The notes beneath the pieces were generated by a model that was given only the letters and a program-made list of their open reading frames with translations, was not told the DNA's origin and searched no databases. A program made the translations under genes and the position numbers. From positions 1 through 64,000 of the forward strand of contig NZ_PDKB01000007.1 of NCBI RefSeq assembly GCF_003316695.1: a stretch of DNA of 64,000 bases, given 5' to 3'. This stretch comes from Aliarcobacter vitoriensis (GTDB lineage: Bacteria > Campylobacterota > Campylobacteria > Campylobacterales > Arcobacteraceae). Positions 24,522 through 31,906 of the stretch are shown here, piece after piece; position 1 is the stretch's first letter; every line of letters starts with the position of its first letter.

Positions 24522-26900
24522 ATGTTTTACAAAAAAACAATAATCGCACCTAGTTTAGCCCTACTTTTGGCTACAAATCTTTATGCTGCTTCATATACAG
24601 TTGAAGATACAAATGCTATAAAAGCTATTGAGAAAATATCAAAGCTTTCAAACATACCTTTTATAGGGGATACAAGTATATTAAACAATATCAAAACAAA
24701 CAAAATAGAAGATGTGGAAAATATAGATGAAGCTTTAAAACAAATGTTTGAAGGAACAGGAATTGAAGCAACGATTGAACACGAAACTATTATCATAAAA
24801 AAGTTATCTTCTGTAAAAGTGATAAATGGAACTTATATCTTAGATGATGTTTCGGTAAATACTGGTAGAAATGGAAGTGCAGAATCAGGCTACCTTGTAG
24901 AAGAAACAAAAGGAATAGGTATTTGGAATGAAAGAAAACTACAAGACACTCCATACTCAATGAGTATAATCTCAAAAGACTTAATTGAAAATGTTCAAGC
25001 AAAAGATATGAACCAGATTTTTAAAATGAACTCAACTACTCAAGAAACTGGACAAGCTCTTACTGGTTTAGGAGATGCTCAATGGGTAACTATTCGTGGA
25101 TTTGAAGTAAATAATCCAATTATTAATGGTATTCCATATGCGACTAAATGGGCAAGTGCACCAATGATGCAAGATATAGAAAGGGTAGAAATTATAAATG
25201 GTGCAACAGGATTTTTATATGGTGGGGGAAGAGTTGGAGGAGCAGTTAATTATATAACAAAAAAACCAACAACAGAAGATTTAAGAAATATCTCAATAGG
25301 TAGTTATGGAAAAGAGTCTTATTATGGACATATTGACTTAGGTGGACAATTTAATGAAGATAATACTTTTGGATATAGAATAAATGGATTTTATCAAAAT
25401 GGAGAACTTCCAAATGAATCTGATAAAGAAGAGAAAGCTATTAGTCTAGTTTTTGATTGGAAACCAACAGATAATTTTTATACAGATATAAAATACTCTT
25501 ATAAAAATTCTTTAGAAAAAGCAGGAAATTTTTATTTTAATAATGTTTCAGACCGTAAAGCAATTGATAAAAGTAAAGGTTTTAGCCCAGATTGGATACA
25601 AGATGAATTAAAATTAAATAAAGTAGAGAATAATACAAATTGGAATATAAATGATACCTTTACATTGAGAACTAATTTAATGTATGAAAAATCAAAGTCA
25701 AGAGGAAGTGATATAACGGCTAGTGTTGAAGACAATACTGTTATATCTAGTTTATCAAGTTGGGATACATATATTTGGAAAGGAGCTTGGCAAGAAACAG
25801 AAAATTATGGTGGAAATATATTTTTAGATTCAAATTTTGATACTTTAAATATAAATCATAATTTAACTATTGGTTATTCTATGAATACAAGAAAACATTC
25901 TCTAAGAGCAGACCAAGGTCATTTTTATAGATTTGATGGAAATGTTTCTTTAAATAATATAAAAAATTTATCAGAACCTGATTGGAGTAGTTTTGGTACA
26001 ATAGGAACAAAATCATTAAAACCTTCTACTAAATCTGAATATAAAAATATTTTAATTGGAGATGATATAACTTTTAATGATCAATGGAGTGCTTTAGTTG
26101 GAGTAAATTATGCAACAGTTATAAGCAAAACTTACTCTAATATTGCAGTTAATTCAACTAATACAAAATATGATGAATCAGAATTAACTCCTACTTTATC
26201 TCTTATATATAAACCATTTGAAAACATTACAACTTATGCTACATATATAGAAAGTTTAGAAGATGGAACAATAGTTGGAGATTATTATAAAAATGAAGGT
26301 GAAATTTTAAATCCATATAAAAGTAAACAATATGAGATTGGTGGAAAGTATAGTATGCTAGATGAAAAAGCACTTTTAACGGCTTCATTATTCCGAATAG
26401 AAAAGGCAAATCAATATGAAGATAAAACAACAACACCAAAACCAACTTTAACACAAGATGGAGAACAGATACATCAAGGAATAGAAGTTGGACTTACTGG
26501 AAAAGTTACAGATAATCTTACACTTATGGGTGGGGTAACATTTATGGATTTAAGTGTTGAAAAAGCAACAGATCCAACACTTGAAGGTAAAAAGCCTACA
26601 AATGCGACTACAAAAATGGCAAAAATTTTTGCAGAATATAATATTCCTTATGTAAATGGTTTATCTATAAATGCAGGAGCTTACTATACTGGTAAAAGCT
26701 ATGCAAATGAAGCAAATACTGATAAAATACCATCATATACACTTTATGATGCTGGGCTTAGATATAAAACAAAACTAGATAAATACCCAACAACTTTTAA
26801 TCTAAATATACAAAACCTAACTAATGAAGTTTACTGGACAAGAAGTAATATGTTAGGCGATCCAAGAGCTGTTGCATTTTCTATGAAAATGGAATTTTAA
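24522..26900 (+). CDS. TonB-dependent siderophore receptor with STN signalling domain
   Basis: About 792 residues. A signal peptide (to about 22) is followed by an STN domain (about 25-95) that would contact the FecR-like protein, a plug domain (about 120-250, with VTIRGFEVNNPIINGIPY) and a 22-strand barrel ending in Phe. It should import a ferric siderophore in a TonB-dependent way and signal its own induction, FecA/FpvA style. The ATG at 24522 sits 6 nt after GGAG; the ATG at 24510 lies inside that site, so the shorter start is preferred. The ligand is unknown. Confidence 0.93.
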   Translation: MFYKKTIIAPSLALLLATNLYAASYTVEDTNAIKAIEKISKLSNIPFIGDTSILNNIKTNKIEDVENIDEALKQMFEGTGIEATIEHETIIIKKLSSVKVINGTYILDDVSVNTGRNGSAESGYLVEETKGIGIWNERKLQDTPYSMSIISKDLIENVQAKDMNQIFKMNSTTQETGQALTGLGDAQWVTIRGFEVNNPIINGIPYATKWASAPMMQDIERVEIINGATGFLYGGGRVGGAVNYITKKPTTEDLRNISIGSYGKESYYGHIDLGGQFNEDNTFGYRINGFYQNGELPNESDKEEKAISLVFDWKPTDNFYTDIKYSYKNSLEKAGNFYFNNVSDRKAIDKSKGFSPDWIQDELKLNKVENNTNWNINDTFTLRTNLMYEKSKSRGSDITASVEDNTVISSLSSWDTYIWKGAWQETENYGGNIFLDSNFDTLNINHNLTIGYSMNTRKHSLRADQGHFYRFDGNVSLNNIKNLSEPDWSSFGTIGTKSLKPSTKSEYKNILIGDDITFNDQWSALVGVNYATVISKTYSNIAVNSTNTKYDESELTPTLSLIYKPFENITTYATYIESLEDGTIVGDYYKNEGEILNPYKSKQYEIGGKYSMLDEKALLTASLFRIEKANQYEDKTTTPKPTLTQDGEQIHQGIEVGLTGKVTDNLTLMGGVTFMDLSVEKATDPTLEGKKPTNATTKMAKIFAEYNIPYVNGLSINAGAYYTGKSYANEANTDKIPSYTLYDAGLRYKTKLDKYPTTFNLNIQNLTNEVYWTRSNMLGDPRAVAFSMKMEF

Positions 26901-26903
26901 AAT

Positions 26904-26928
26904 AAAGAGAGTTTTTACTCTCTTTGTA
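26904..26928 (+). terminator. Terminator of the TonB receptor gene
   Basis: An 8-bp stem (AAAGAGAG/CTCTCTTT) with a 6-nt loop, four bases after the stop codon. Confidence 0.6.
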
Positions 26929-27072
26929 CTTTTAGGTGTTGGTTTCAAAGTATTTATTTAATTTTGAGATTAAAATTTCGATAAAAAATATACTTTCCTT
27001 TTTACTTTGGAACTCATACTTAAGGGTATAAAACTACATTATGATACTTGTTATAGAAATCTAAATTTGTGT

Positions 27073-27078
27073 TATAAT
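27073..27078 (+). promoter_or_regulatory. Likely sigma-70 -10 box before the ORF6N gene
   Basis: TATAAT preceded by TGTGT, about 28 bp before the chosen ATG of the ORF6N-domain gene. AT-rich sequence of the Campylobacterota promoter type lies upstream. Confidence 0.5.
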
Positions 27079-27105
27079 CTTATGATAATTTATAGGGAGA
27101 TTATT

Positions 27106-27963
27106 ATGAATTTAGTATTGGAAGATATAAATAGTAAGATTTATACTATTCGTGGATTACAAGTTATGCTAGATGAAGATTTAGCAAAACTATATGATGT
27201 TGAGACAAAAGTATTTAACCAAGCAGTAAAAAGAAATATTGAGAGATTTCCTGATAATTTTCGTTTTCAATTAACTAAAATTGAGTATGAAAACTTGAGG
27301 TCACAATTTGTGACCTCAAGACAACACGGTGGTAGAAGAATACAACCTTATGCTTTTACAGAACAAGGTGTTTCTATGCTAAGTGCTATTTTGAAAAGCG
27401 ATACAGCCATACAAACAAGCATTATGATAATAAATAGTTTTGTAAAAATGAGAAAGTTTTTACTGGATAATGCTTCTATTTTTCAAAGATTTACTCAAAT
27501 TGAACAAAAATTAACAACTCACGATGAGAATTTTAATAAGCTATTTAGTGCTTTAGAAGATAAAAATTTGAAACCATCAGAAGGTATATTTTATGATGGA
27601 CAAATATATGACTCTTACAGTTTTATAAATGATTTACTAAAGTTACCAAAAAACGAAATAATTTTAATAGATAACTATATAGATGATACAGTTTTTACTC
27701 TTTTTAGTAAATATCCAAATATAAACTTTACTATTTATACAAACAATATTTCAAAACAACTAAATTTAGATTTTGAGAAATATCAAAAACAATATAAAAA
27801 TATATCTTTGAAAACTTTTAAAAATTCACATGATAGATTTTTAATACTTGATAAAAAAGAGATATATCATTTGGGTGCTAGTTTGAAGGATTTGGGTAAA
27901 AAATGGTTCGCTTTTTCTAAAATAAACTTGAATATAGATGAGATTTTAAGATTGTTATCATAG
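27106..27963 (+). CDS. ORF6N-domain protein with PLD-like C-terminal domain
   Basis: About 285 residues. An N-terminal ORF6N domain (about 1-115: YTIRGLQVMLDEDLAKLYDV, AFTEQGVSMLSAIL), a KilA-N relative of phage and mobile elements, is followed by a helical linker and a C-terminal domain of about 125 residues. That domain carries HDRFLILD, an HxRx4D motif like half of a phospholipase D active site, followed by GASLKDLG. The C-terminus is almost identical to that of the next gene. GGGAGATTATT precedes the ATG at 27106; the Met at 27007 lies upstream of the TATAAT and is unlikely. The domain order suggests target recognition plus an effector. Function unknown. Confidence 0.75.
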   Translation: MNLVLEDINSKIYTIRGLQVMLDEDLAKLYDVETKVFNQAVKRNIERFPDNFRFQLTKIEYENLRSQFVTSRQHGGRRIQPYAFTEQGVSMLSAILKSDTAIQTSIMIINSFVKMRKFLLDNASIFQRFTQIEQKLTTHDENFNKLFSALEDKNLKPSEGIFYDGQIYDSYSFINDLLKLPKNEIILIDNYIDDTVFTLFSKYPNINFTIYTNNISKQLNLDFEKYQKQYKNISLKTFKNSHDRFLILDKKEIYHLGASLKDLGKKWFAFSKINLNIDEILRLLS

Positions 27964-27972
27964 GGATATAAA

Positions 27973-28809
27973 ATGGAAGAATTATCAAATTTAGTAGTTT
28001 ACAATGATGGTGAACTAGAACTAAAAGTTTCAGTAGATAGCCAAACAGTTTGGCTAAGTGCAGATGAAATTGCATATATTTTCAATGTAAATAGACCAGC
28101 TATTGTAAAACACATTGGCAATATTTATAAAGATGAAGAATTGGATCAAAATTCAACTTGTTCCATTTTGGAACGGGTTGCAAAAGATGGAAAGCTAAGA
28201 AAAATAAATTTTTATAATCTTGATATAATAATCTCTGTTGGATATAGGGTGAATTCTAAAAAAGCTACCAAGTTTAGAAAATGGGCTACAACAATACTCA
28301 AAGATTATATAAATGATGGATATGTTTTAAATGTACATAAATTAACTGAACAAAGATTATTATCATTAGAAAATGATGTAAAGATTTTAAAATCTAAGAT
28401 AAAAGAAAATAAACTAGAAACTAATCAAGGAATATTTTATGATGGACAAATATATGATTCATACAAATTTATAAATGATTTACTAAAGTTACCAAAAAAC
28501 GAAATAATTTTAATAGATAACTATATAGATGATACAGTTTTTACTCTTTTTAGTAAATATCCAAATATAAACTTTACTATTTACACAAACAACATTTCAA
28601 AACAACTAAATTTAGATTTTGAAAAGTATCAAAAACAATATAAAAATATAACACTAAAAACTTTTAAAAATTCACATGATAGATTTTTAATACTTGATAA
28701 AAAAGAGATATATCATTTGGGTGCAAGTCTGAAGGATTTGGGTAAAAAATGGTTTGCCTTTTCTAAAATGAGTTTAGATATAGATGAGATTTTAGAAAAA
28801 TTAGAATAG
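27973..28809 (+). CDS. RhuM-family protein with the same PLD-like C-terminal domain
   Basis: 278 residues. The N-terminal part (about 1-125: WLSADEIAYIFNVNRPAIVKHI, then a RKINFYNLDIIISVGYRVNS segment) is the RhuM domain, seen in virulence-associated and phage/plasmid genes. The last ~130 residues match the C-terminus of the ORF6N protein 9 bp upstream at almost every position and also in DNA sequence, including HDRFLILD and GASLKDLGKKWFAFSK. The N-termini are unrelated, so one effector domain is paired with two recognition domains. Probably an operon. Function unknown. Confidence 0.75.
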   Translation: MEELSNLVVYNDGELELKVSVDSQTVWLSADEIAYIFNVNRPAIVKHIGNIYKDEELDQNSTCSILERVAKDGKLRKINFYNLDIIISVGYRVNSKKATKFRKWATTILKDYINDGYVLNVHKLTEQRLLSLENDVKILKSKIKENKLETNQGIFYDGQIYDSYKFINDLLKLPKNEIILIDNYIDDTVFTLFSKYPNINFTIYTNNISKQLNLDFEKYQKQYKNITLKTFKNSHDRFLILDKKEIYHLGASLKDLGKKWFAFSKMSLDIDEILEKLE

Positions 28810-28845
28810 TGTTAAAAATTTAATCTAAAATAAAAATAAGCTAAA
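28639..28845 (+). repeat. Duplicated segment, intact-gene copy
   Basis: The end of the RhuM-type gene and about 35 bp after its stop (GTGTTAAAAATTTAA...AATAAGCTAAA) recur at 30412-30618 with few differences. The repeats are in direct orientation, about 1.77 kb apart. Confidence 0.75.
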
Positions 28846-28888
28846 CATAAAGATAACTTAATCTCTCTTTATATTTAACTAAAAAAAT

Positions 28889-29545
28889 TTATTCTCTTAC
28901 ATATTTAAAAATCTTACCTTTATAAGGTTCATCTAAATAGTCAGTGTTTTCTGGTTCAAAAGAGATACAAGAAAAACCATATTCTTGCATTTTAGCAGTA
29001 AATTTTGCTTGATGTCCTCTATTTGGATTAACCAAAATAACTTTACAATTTGAATTTGCATGAGCATTTATAAAAGAAGATAGTAATTCAACATGACCTC
29101 TTTCATATAATAGATCACTTCCAATTATTAAATCAAATTTCCCAAGTTTTTCAGAGTATATTTTATTCCAATCTACTCTTACAAAAGGTATTTCTTCATC
29201 GTTATTAAGTCCAGTATTTACATCTAAAAAGTTTTCAGCTTCAGGGTGATAATCTGTTGCAGTTATATCTGCATGTAATTTGTTTAAAATAAGGCTAGAA
29301 AGTCCAATTCCACATCCAACTTCTAGTATTCTTTTATTTTTAAAGTCATAATCTTGAATATAGTTTGCCAATACTTCAGCTGAAGGCCAAACTACTCCAA
29401 ATAAAGGCCAAGTAGCACTAGATATTCCTAAGTTTTCTGCTACATTATCGGTATCACTAAATTGTTGAGTATCTTTTAGTGTTCTAATATGGATATCTTC
29501 TTCCCCAAACTCTATGGTTTGATATTTAAATCTAATACCTTTCAT
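28889..29545 (-). CDS. Class I SAM methyltransferase, METTL21/ETFB-lysine-MT-like
   Basis: A 218-residue cytosolic methyltransferase. The SAM-binding motif I is LEVGCGIGLSS, and the later motif DLIIGSDLLYE resembles the D-[LIV]-[LIV]-x-[SG]-D-x-x-Y/F pattern of family 16 protein-lysine methyltransferases (METTL20/21, COG3897). The WPLFGVVWPSAEVLA segment before motif I also fits. The substrate is probably a protein lysine, unproven. Its start overlaps the end of a 27-codon cold-shock-like reading frame. Confidence 0.82.
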   Translation of the reverse strand: MKGIRFKYQTIEFGEEDIHIRTLKDTQQFSDTDNVAENLGISSATWPLFGVVWPSAEVLANYIQDYDFKNKRILEVGCGIGLSSLILNKLHADITATDYHPEAENFLDVNTGLNNDEEIPFVRVDWNKIYSEKLGKFDLIIGSDLLYERGHVELLSSFINAHANSNCKVILVNPNRGHQAKFTAKMQEYGFSCISFEPENTDYLDEPYKGKIFKYVRE

Positions 29546-29615
29546 AACGCTGGTAAAGTTCCAATATTTTTTCTAAATTTAACCATTTAGTAGGTGCTGT
29601 ATTTTGATTTGTCAT
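29532..29615 (-). pseudogene. Cold-shock gene remnant / 27-codon leader ORF
   Basis: This frame reads MTNQNTAPTKWLNLEKILEL and seven more residues. Its first 16 residues align with the intact CspA at 30202 ([16 protein letters not shown]), and the ribosome-binding site region (AAGGAATTG before ATG) is nearly the same. After that the match stops, so this looks like a decayed csp copy. Its TAG falls inside the start of the methyltransferase gene, so it may now act as a translationally coupled leader. Confidence 0.55.
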
Positions 29616-29786
29616 CACAATTCCTTAGATTATTTTGGCAGAGTATAAAGTAAATTATTGTAGTAGTAAATAAGATAAAATAATATATTGTAGACCTTTA
29701 TATCGCCTTTAAATTCATTCTATCTAAAAAAAGATATTAAAGCAAACTTATCTTGAGATATTATTTTTTGAAATAAGAAGAACAAT

Positions 29787-29812
29787 ATAAAGAGAGAAAA
29801 CTCCCTTTGTAT
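29787..29812 (-). terminator. Terminator after the csp / small-ORF pair
   Basis: On the minus strand an AAAGGGAG stem pairs with CTCTCTTT through a TTTT loop, with one G-U pair. It lies just after the 46-residue gene stop. Confidence 0.5.
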
Positions 29813-29817
29813 GTAAA

Positions 29818-29958
29818 TTATTTAGTACTTAAATATTTTTTAGCAAATTCTACAGATAATCCTGATTTTGAACTTGCATCAATTATATTTTCTCCACTAT
29901 CTAAAAGTTTTATTAAAACTAATTGTTTTATTTTTGTACTAATATACGTTATCGACAT
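29818..29958 (-). CDS. Small HTH-like protein downstream of cspA
   Basis: A 46-residue reading frame starting MSITYISTKIKQLVLIKLLD with TAAGGATATAA before the ATG. The stretch IKLLDSGENIIDAS then SGLSVEFAKKYL resembles a helix-turn-helix of the kind in transposase or sigma-region-4 proteins. It starts 25 bp after the csp stop and ends at a hairpin, so it could be the second gene of a csp transcript. No family is recognised. Confidence 0.45.
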   Translation of the reverse strand: MSITYISTKIKQLVLIKLLDSGENIIDASSKSGLSVEFAKKYLSTK

Positions 29959-29983
29959 TTATATCCTTACTTATTCTATTTTG

Positions 29984-30202
29984 TTAGATAGCACTAACAT
30001 TTTTTGCTTGAGGACCTTTATCGTTTTTACCAATTTCAAAAGATACCTTTTGACCATCACTTAATGATGATCTTCCATAACCTGAAGAGTTAATTTCACT
30101 ATGATGAACAAAAAACTCATCTGTTGAATTTTCTAATTGGATAAATCCAAAACCTTTGTCAGTGTTGAACCATTTTACTGTTCCGATATTTTGATTTGCC
30201 AT
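29984..30202 (-). CDS. CspA-family cold-shock protein
   Basis: A 72-residue single OB-fold nucleic-acid chaperone. RNP1 is KGFGFI and RNP2 is DEFFVHHS, with the usual GTVKWFN start. It binds single-stranded RNA/DNA and melts secondary structure. AAGGAATTGC precedes the ATG. The upstream region has a perfect 16-bp palindrome that may act in the leader mRNA. A decayed copy lies about 600 bp downstream. Confidence 0.95.
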   Translation of the reverse strand: MANQNIGTVKWFNTDKGFGFIQLENSTDEFFVHHSEINSSGYGRSSLSDGQKVSFEIGKNDKGPQAKNVSAI

Positions 30203-30225
30203 AGCAATTCCTTAATTAAATTATT

Positions 30226-30241
30226 TACTTCAATTGAAGTA
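30226..30241. promoter_or_regulatory. 16-bp perfect palindrome upstream of cspA
   Basis: TACTTCAATTGAAGTA lies 24-39 bp before the cspA start. It could be an operator or a hairpin in the 5' leader. Confidence 0.4.
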
Positions 30242-30390
30242 TTTTATAAAGTGTAATATTGAGTTATTATTTTATTAGGTGTTAGTATTAATTTTGTGAG
30301 TATCAATAAAAGCAAACTAAAGATGTGATTAAACTCTAAATCATCTTTAACGAGTACATTCTATCTTAAAAAATATATAATAGCAAGGAT

Positions 30391-30582
30391 ATGTTACAAA
30401 AATACTTTCCTTATAAAAATATAACACTAAAAACTTTTAAAAATTCACATGATAGATTTTTGATTTTGGATAAAAAAGAGATATATCATTTGGGAGCTAG
30501 TTTGAAGGATTTGGGTAAAAAATGGTTTGCTTTTTCTAAAATAAACTTGAATATAAATGAGATTTTAGAAAAATTAGAATAG
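30391..30582 (+). pseudogene. Orphan fragment of the PLD-like C-terminal domain
   Basis: A 63-codon frame, MLQKYFPYKNITLKTFKNSH and onward, carries HDRFLILDKKEIYHLGASLK and ends in EILEKLE. It matches the last ~58 residues of the RhuM-type protein. The recognition domain and the first half of the PLD-like domain are missing. The DNA match continues past the stop codon, so this is a truncated duplicate rather than an independent gene. Whether it is translated is unknown. Confidence 0.75.
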
Positions 30583-30618
30583 TGTTAAAAATTTAAAATA
30601 AAATAAAAATAAGCTAAA
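30412..30618 (+). repeat. Duplicated segment, orphan copy
   Basis: Direct repeat of 28639-28845, covering the PLD-like domain end and 3' flank. The flank match ends near AATAAGCTAAA. Confidence 0.75.
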
Positions 30619-30672
30619 TATGTTACAAATATACACTCTCAATTGAAAATTTCTAAATTTTTTGATATTTAT

Positions 30673-30700
30673 TGTCAGTTTTTTTATATTTTTCCGTCTT
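30673..30700 (+). promoter_or_regulatory. Predicted ECF-sigma promoter of the macAB-tolC-like operon
   Basis: TGTCA (30673-30677), a 17-bp spacer and CGTCTT (30695-30700), then ATATATAGAGGGTAAT. The receptor promoter at 24441 has the same two elements, the same spacer length and a similar TATATAGGGAATGTAAT after it. Confidence 0.65.
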
Positions 30701-30742
30701 ATATATAGAGGGTAATTTTTAAAACAAAGGATTAAGAGTAAT

Positions 30743-31906
30743 ATGGCAAAAAAATATTTAAAAAATAAAAAGAAATTTGGGTTTTTAATTGGCTTGATTT
30801 TTATATCTTTTTTAATTTGGTTTAATTTTTTTCGTGCAGTTGAAGAAATTAAAAGTGAAGAGATAAAAAAAGGTGATATACAAAATGTTGTATCTTCTTT
30901 GGGAGTTTTACAACCACATAATTATGTTGATATTGGCGCACAAGTTTCAGGACAAATCGAAAAAATTTATGTAAAAGCTGGAGATACTGTAAAAAAAGGG
31001 GATTTGTTGGTTGAAATAGACCCAAGCTTACAAAGTGCAACAGTAGAAGAAAACCGAGCAACTTTAGAAAACTTAAATGCACAGCTAATAGAACAAGAAG
31101 CATCTTTAGAACTATCTAATTTTCAAGCTTTAAGACAAGAACAACTTTTTAAAAATAATGCTACAAAACTTGAAGATGTACAAATAGCTCAAGCAAATTT
31201 CAAAATGGCAAAAGCAAAGATAAAAAGTTTAAAAGCACAAATAAAAGGTGCAAAATCAAATCTACAAGGGAATGAAGCACTTTTAGGATATACAAAAATA
31301 TATGCTTCTATGGATGGAACTGTTGTATCACTAAATGCAAAAGAGGGACAAACTTTAAATGCCACTTATGAAACGCCAAAGCTTTTAAGAATAGCTGACC
31401 TATCAAAAATGACTGTTTGGACGGAAGTTTCTGAAGCTGATGTGGGAAAACTTAAAGTTGGAATGGATTTATATTTTACAACTTTAGGACTAAGAGATAC
31501 AAATGGAGAACTTCGTAAGTGGGAAGCAAAATTACAACAAATCTTACCTGCACCTGTAAATCAAGAGGATGAAGTAAAAGCATCTAGTACAAAAGCCGTA
31601 GCTTATACAGCACTTTTTGATATAGAAAATAACGACAATGTTTTAATGAGTCAAATGTCTGCACAGGTATTTTTTATAGAATCTTTTGCAAAAAATGTAG
31701 TTGTTGTACCACTTTATACATTAGATATACAAGAAAATGGAACTTATTTAGCAAAAGTTTTAGTTGATGATAAAATTGAAGATAGAGTTGTAAAAATAGG
31801 AATGAAAGATAGGATTTTTGGTGAAGTTATAGATGGGTTAAAGGAAGGTGAACAAATCATAACAAAGATTGAAAACAATAAAGATTCTAAGAGATTACAA
31901 TGGTAG
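30743..31906 (+). CDS. MacA-like periplasmic adaptor
   Basis: A 387-residue membrane-fusion protein. It has an N-terminal membrane anchor (about 13-30), a lipoyl/barrel-sandwich part (VDIGAQVSGQIEKIYVKAGD), an alpha-hairpin coiled coil (about 90-175), and beta-barrel and membrane-proximal domains. It links the MacB-type ABC transporter to the TolC-type channel. It overlaps macB by 7 nt. By context it may act like PvdR of the PvdRT-OpmQ siderophore exporter. Confidence 0.9.
   Translation: MAKKYLKNKKKFGFLIGLIFISFLIWFNFFRAVEEIKSEEIKKGDIQNVVSSLGVLQPHNYVDIGAQVSGQIEKIYVKAGDTVKKGDLLVEIDPSLQSATVEENRATLENLNAQLIEQEASLELSNFQALRQEQLFKNNATKLEDVQIAQANFKMAKAKIKSLKAQIKGAKSNLQGNEALLGYTKIYASMDGTVVSLNAKEGQTLNATYETPKLLRIADLSKMTVWTEVSEADVGKLKVGMDLYFTTLGLRDTNGELRKWEAKLQQILPAPVNQEDEVKASSTKAVAYTALFDIENNDNVLMSQMSAQVFFIESFAKNVVVVPLYTLDIQENGTYLAKVLVDDKIEDRVVKIGMKDRIFGEVIDGLKEGEQIITKIENNKDSKRLQW

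Larger units (their letters stand above)
30203..30742. other. 540-bp region between cspA and the exporter operon
   Basis: It has no complete gene. It holds the csp leader and promoter (with the palindrome at 30226), a truncated third copy of the PLD-like domain (30391-30618) and the ECF-type promoter at 30673. Short stretches near 30310-30390 (ATTCTATCT and AGCAA) recur near 29716-29755, which suggests that a csp-containing segment was once duplicated. Confidence 0.6.

Noticed and set aside
26983-27105. Upstream start (27007) for the ORF6N gene
   Set aside because: That Met lies before the TATAAT at 27073. The extra residues are low in similarity to the family, and the ATG at 27106 has a GGGAGA site.
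29807-30064. 85-codon plus-strand frame near cspA
   Set aside because: It covers the antisense of the cspA end and of the 46-aa minus-strand gene, with no ribosome-binding site. The minus-strand genes explain the region better.
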